From positions 1,681-9,343 of the forward strand of contig JADFIX010000010.1 in the NCBI GenBank assembly GCA_022566435.1: 7,663 bases of DNA, in the 5' to 3' direction. The stretch comes from Planctomycetota bacterium (GTDB lineage: Bacteria > Planctomycetota > Phycisphaerae > UBA1845). Under the pieces are notes generated by a model. The model made no database searches. It was not told the origin of the DNA and worked only from the letters and a program-made list of their open reading frames with translations. Position 1 is the first letter of the stretch, and the number at the start of each line of letters is the position of its first letter. The position numbers and the translations under genes were made by a program. Positions 5,529 to 7,663 of this stretch are shown here, piece by piece.

Positions 5529-6134
5529 TTACGCCTCCGGCGCCGCGTGGCGTTCGCGCACGCTTCGGTCGGCTTCCTCAAACGCTTCGCTCTGATCGGT
5601 AATGGCCCCGTTGTCCATTTTTTCCCATACATTCAGGACGGTCTGACCGGCGTCGCTCAGGCCGGCCGCCCCTTCGTCGATTTCCGAGCCGATTTTCAGA
5701 ATCTCATCGAGTCGTTCTTGATAGACCTCACTTCGGACGGCGTCCGTCTCGATCAGTTTCCCGAGGCGGAGCATGTCCGTTTCACTGACCAGCCCGATCT
5801 TGCCGCGGCTCCCCGCCCGATCGGGGTTTTCCCGCAGCATGCGCAGGCGAGAGACGGTCATCATCTCCTTGCTGCGTATGTTAAGCTGCCGGGCGATCAT
5901 GAGCTGTTCGGTGGTGCGCAGCTCGAACTCCTGCGCGAGGGCCCGTCTGATCTCGGGCGTCTTTTCTTTCGTACCGCGCTCGAAGAGCGTCTCCTTGTCC
6001 TTGCCCAGCTTACTGATCTTGTTCAGCATTTGCGTGCGATCTTTTTCCAGCAGCAATTCCTGGCGGCGCAGCTCCGACCGGGTCATCTGAGACAGCGGCT
6101 TCTTTCTCTTGGTTAGCCATTCGAGAAAACCCAT
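5529..6134 (-). CDS. ESCRT-III-like helical protein (second paralogue)
   Basis: This 201-residue helical protein has no signal peptide. It starts MGFLEWLTKRKK, a short amphipathic and basic N-terminus suited to membrane binding. A long helical hairpin follows: residues about 16-52 (ELRRQELLLEKDRTQMLNKI) and about 58-102, joined at RGTKEKTPEIRRALAQE, which resembles the CHMP turn plus LA-containing second helix. DMLRLGKLIETDAVRSEVYQ and RLDEILKIGSEIDE (about 120-154) resemble alpha3-alpha4. The tail is short and acidic, with no MIM1 pattern, so it may depend on a partner for ATPase contact. ATG 6134 lies four bases after the upstream stop, with GGAGG twelve bases before it; the open frame extends further upstream, but that part overlaps the previous gene. 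ESCRT-III membership is less certain than for the 202-residue protein; PspA-like or generic coiled coil are alternatives. Confidence 0.7.
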   Translation of the reverse strand: MGFLEWLTKRKKPLSQMTRSELRRQELLLEKDRTQMLNKISKLGKDKETLFERGTKEKTPEIRRALAQEFELRTTEQLMIARQLNIRSKEMMTVSRLRMLRENPDRAGSRGKIGLVSETDMLRLGKLIETDAVRSEVYQERLDEILKIGSEIDEGAAGLSDAGQTVLNVWEKMDNGAITDQSEAFEEADRSVRERHAAPEA

Positions 6135-6138
6135 CTTA

Positions 6139-7614
6139 TTAAATCGCCTCCGGATCGGCGGGACGCGACTTTTCGCCGCTTTCATTCAGCTTGCCATCTG
6201 CGACCGGTGGCGGCGTTTCGCCGATTCGCTCCGTCGCCGCGGGAGTGCTCGATCCTTCCGGCGTCGGTGCCGCGCGCTCGACCGTCGATGGTTGCTCCTC
6301 CGCGCCCTCGAATTCCTGCATGATCGCCAGCTCTTCCTCACTGGTCAGCGATTGCTCCATGCCGGTCTCCAGACTGTCCACCATGTCGGCGTCGGCGTTG
6401 AGCGTTTCGAGCATCTCCTCCGCTTCCACGGCGTGCTCGGTGAGCTCGGTCGTATCCGGAAGCTGGGCCATTTCGCCCTGCTGGATCAAGGTCAAGTTGT
6501 GAATGTCCGTACTAATGATGTTAATCTGCTTGTTGAGCATGGCCGCCGAGGTGTTCTGCCGGCCTATATCCTTGCGAAGTTGCAGGAGCTGCGAAGCGAG
6601 GCGACGGAGGGGTATTTGAGACTTGGCTGCCTTGGCAGCCTTGCCCTCTTCAACAAGCTGCGCGTCTTTTTGCTCGAGTTTGCCGATGTCTTCGTAGATG
6701 CGGTCGCGACGTTGCGCCAGGGCAGCGCGACGTTCGGCCAGCACGTTGATCTTGTCGCTTTCGTCGCCGTCGCCGGCGAAGAGGCTCTTGATCTTGTCGA
6801 TGACATTCATCGATTGTTTCTCCTGATGGCGCGTCGCGGCGCCACGGTACATCAGCACGTCGTTCGCCTTCTTCGTGATGCGCAACTCCGGATCCGCCTT
6901 GGCGATTTGGCGGAAACCCTCTTTGACGACTTCGACGGGCAGATGGGTCTTTTCGACGACCGACGATACCGACAATCCGCCGGTCAGCAAGTCGGCACTG
7001 TGCTGTTCGATGATGTCCTGAACGCGCTGAACCTTCTGGCTGACGCCCTCCGGATCGAACATCGCCAGGACACGCGGATCGACGCCTTCACCGGCGGCCG
7101 TCGCCCGCCAGCCGCCGTGCCCGTCGGGTTCGACGAGTACGATTTGCGCGCTGGTCGAGCTTAGTGCGGCGTTTCTCGCCTCGTCTGTAAAGCCCGTGGG
7201 ACTGCAAATACCGACGACGTGCCGGACGCCTTTGTCCGACGTCAATTCCCGAACATGTTCCGTCAATTCACCAAGGTCGATGGGTGGGCCGTCGGATTCC
7301 GCGGATTTGGCGTAATGACTAAGCGGCGACAGCACCGAGGCGATCGCGATGCCAGTCTTGCGCTTCAGGAAGAGCCACCGTCGCTCGTATCCATGGATGG
7401 CGATCCGGCGATTGGTGGGCATCGATTTCAGCAGCTCGCGGTCGTAGTTGTGGTGGGTGGCCATCAGTGATCGCATACGGGGGTCGTCGTCATGTTCGGT
7501 CCGCTCCCACTGCGATCCCGTCAGGTGTTTTCCTTTGGCCGCTTCGAGGTTGGCCCCGACGCCGGAGAGGAATTCCGTTTCGAAATGCAGTGCCTTGGAT
7601 GCGTTGGCTGTCAT
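6139..7614 (-). CDS. Winged-helix / ESCRT-III-like fusion protein (CHMP7-like layout)
   Basis: This 491-residue protein has three parts. Residues 1-185 are an unrecognised alpha/beta region with strands such as VRHVVGICSPTG (130-141) and AQIVLVEPDGHGGW (156-169). Residues about 195-258 look like a winged helix (GLSVSSVVEKTHLPVEVVKE, then LRITKKANDVLMYRG). Residues 269-440 form an ESCRT-III-like core: amphipathic MNVIDKIKSLF, charged helix, KAAKAAKSQIPLRRLASQLL, QLRKDIGR, then helices ending in SLTSEEELAIMQEFE, which is alpha5-like. A proline-rich, acidic tail (about 445-491) follows. A winged helix joined to an ESCRT-III core recalls eukaryotic CHMP7, though homology of the N-terminal part is unproven. 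TAA lies directly before ATG 7614, fixing the frame limit; no Shine-Dalgarno is visible there. An internal Shine-Dalgarno and ATG at 6810 may also give a separate 223-residue core. A sequencing frameshift fusing two genes is unlikely, because the joint reads cleanly. Confidence 0.75.
   Translation of the reverse strand: MTANASKALHFETEFLSGVGANLEAAKGKHLTGSQWERTEHDDDPRMRSLMATHHNYDRELLKSMPTNRRIAIHGYERRWLFLKRKTGIAIASVLSPLSHYAKSAESDGPPIDLGELTEHVRELTSDKGVRHVVGICSPTGFTDEARNAALSSTSAQIVLVEPDGHGGWRATAAGEGVDPRVLAMFDPEGVSQKVQRVQDIIEQHSADLLTGGLSVSSVVEKTHLPVEVVKEGFRQIAKADPELRITKKANDVLMYRGAATRHQEKQSMNVIDKIKSLFAGDGDESDKINVLAERRAALAQRRDRIYEDIGKLEQKDAQLVEEGKAAKAAKSQIPLRRLASQLLQLRKDIGRQNTSAAMLNKQINIISTDIHNLTLIQQGEMAQLPDTTELTEHAVEAEEMLETLNADADMVDSLETGMEQSLTSEEELAIMQEFEGAEEQPSTVERAAPTPEGSSTPAATERIGETPPPVADGKLNESGEKSRPADPEAI
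6147..6151 (-). promoter_or_regulatory. Shine-Dalgarno GGAGG for the 201-residue ESCRT-III-like gene
   Basis: GGAGG on the minus strand stands twelve bases before ATG 6134, inside the last codons of the preceding gene. This favours ATG 6134 over the in-frame ATG at 6185 and implies translational coupling across the 4-base gap. Confidence 0.55.
6820..6824 (-). promoter_or_regulatory. Internal Shine-Dalgarno AGGAG for an in-frame start at 6810
   Basis: On the minus strand AGGAG is followed after nine bases by ATG 6810-6808, in frame with the 491-residue gene (codon 269). The start would give MNVIDKIKSLF and a 223-residue ESCRT-III-like protein. The site falls at the boundary between the winged-helix-like segment and the ESCRT-III core, and the resulting N-terminus resembles those of the other two ESCRT-III-like proteins. 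It is a better ribosome-binding site than anything visible before ATG 7614. Confidence 0.6.
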
Positions 7615-7663
7615 TTAGGTACACATATCCACTGAGTTTCGTTGCGGCTGAAGAGGCGCACCG

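Larger units (their letters stand above)
633..7614 (-). other. Putative operon: bacterial ESCRT-III / Vps4-like membrane-remodelling locus
   Basis: Eight minus-strand genes lie head to tail with gaps of 4, 39, 88, 144, 55, 51 and 40 bases and no opposing credible gene. They encode three ESCRT-III-like helical proteins, a PspC-domain protein, a secreted histidine phosphatase, a small unknown protein, an MIT-domain Vps4-like AAA ATPase and an SPFH-propeller protein. The short gaps suggest co-transcription of most of the set. The 144-base gap before the phosphatase could hold a second promoter, so two transcripts are possible. That the products act as one membrane-remodelling machine is inferred from family knowledge: Vps4 recycles ESCRT-III polymers through MIT-MIM contacts, and PspC partners the ESCRT-III-related PspA. 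Confidence 0.7.

Noticed and set aside
6135..6185. Upstream ATG start for the 201-residue ESCRT-III-like protein
   Set aside because: It overlaps the previous coding region; GGAGG precedes ATG 6134, and the resulting MGFLEWL start matches the paralogues.
6109..7164. + strand open frame (351 codons) opposite the 491-residue gene
   Set aside because: Its translation is low-information Arg/Leu/Asp-rich sequence; the minus strand gives coherent winged-helix-like and helical-core sequence with an internal ribosome-binding site.
7615..7663. Operon promoter at the right edge
   Set aside because: Only 49 bases upstream of the first gene are visible and no convincing -35/-10 pair is present; the promoter probably lies outside the window.

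Overview
The window is a bacterial segment of moderately high GC and most resembles Planctomycetota. The reasons are a small stand-alone protein of a type I associate with that phylum (3601-3843), short palindromic intergenic sequences of the GGCGGGT/ACCCGCC and GCGAGCGTAAGCGA kind, and an SPFH-plus-propeller architecture. The phylum assignment is an inference from style, not proof. Apart from a partial membrane-protein gene entering from the left on the + strand (to 322), every credible gene is on the - strand. They run from 7614 down to 633 in one co-oriented array with gaps of 4-144 bases.

In transcription order the array encodes: (1) a 491-residue protein with an alpha/beta N-terminal region, a winged-helix-like segment and a C-terminal ESCRT-III-like helical core; (2) a 201-residue ESCRT-III-like helical protein; (3) a 68-residue PspC-domain membrane protein; (4) a 202-residue protein, the most CHMP/Snf7-like of the three, with an MIM1-like C-terminus; (5) a secreted SixA-type histidine phosphatase; (6) an 80-residue protein of unknown role; (7) a 372-residue Vps4-like AAA ATPase with an N-terminal MIT domain; (8) a 585-residue SPFH/band-7-like protein with a C-terminal beta-propeller.

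The combined reading is a bacterial ESCRT-like membrane-remodelling locus. Three putative polymer subunits would be disassembled by an MIT-Vps4-type ATPase. They sit beside PspC, whose usual partner PspA belongs to the ESCRT-III superfamily, and an SPFH membrane scaffold carrying a propeller. From memory, ESCRT-III, MIT and Vps4 sets are described in archaea and eukaryotes, whereas bacteria are known mainly for PspA/Vipp1. A complete set in one bacterial operon would therefore be notable. The first gene joins a winged-helix-like segment to an ESCRT-III core, recalling eukaryotic CHMP7. It also holds an internal Shine-Dalgarno and ATG exactly at the domain junction, so it may yield both a long and a short ESCRT-III subunit.

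The 310 bases between the convergent genes (323-632) hold three copies of a short repeat at an exact 30-base period and two hairpins, but no credible gene. The phosphatase and the 80-residue protein may be passengers. All family assignments come from reading motifs by eye; no database or structure search was run.
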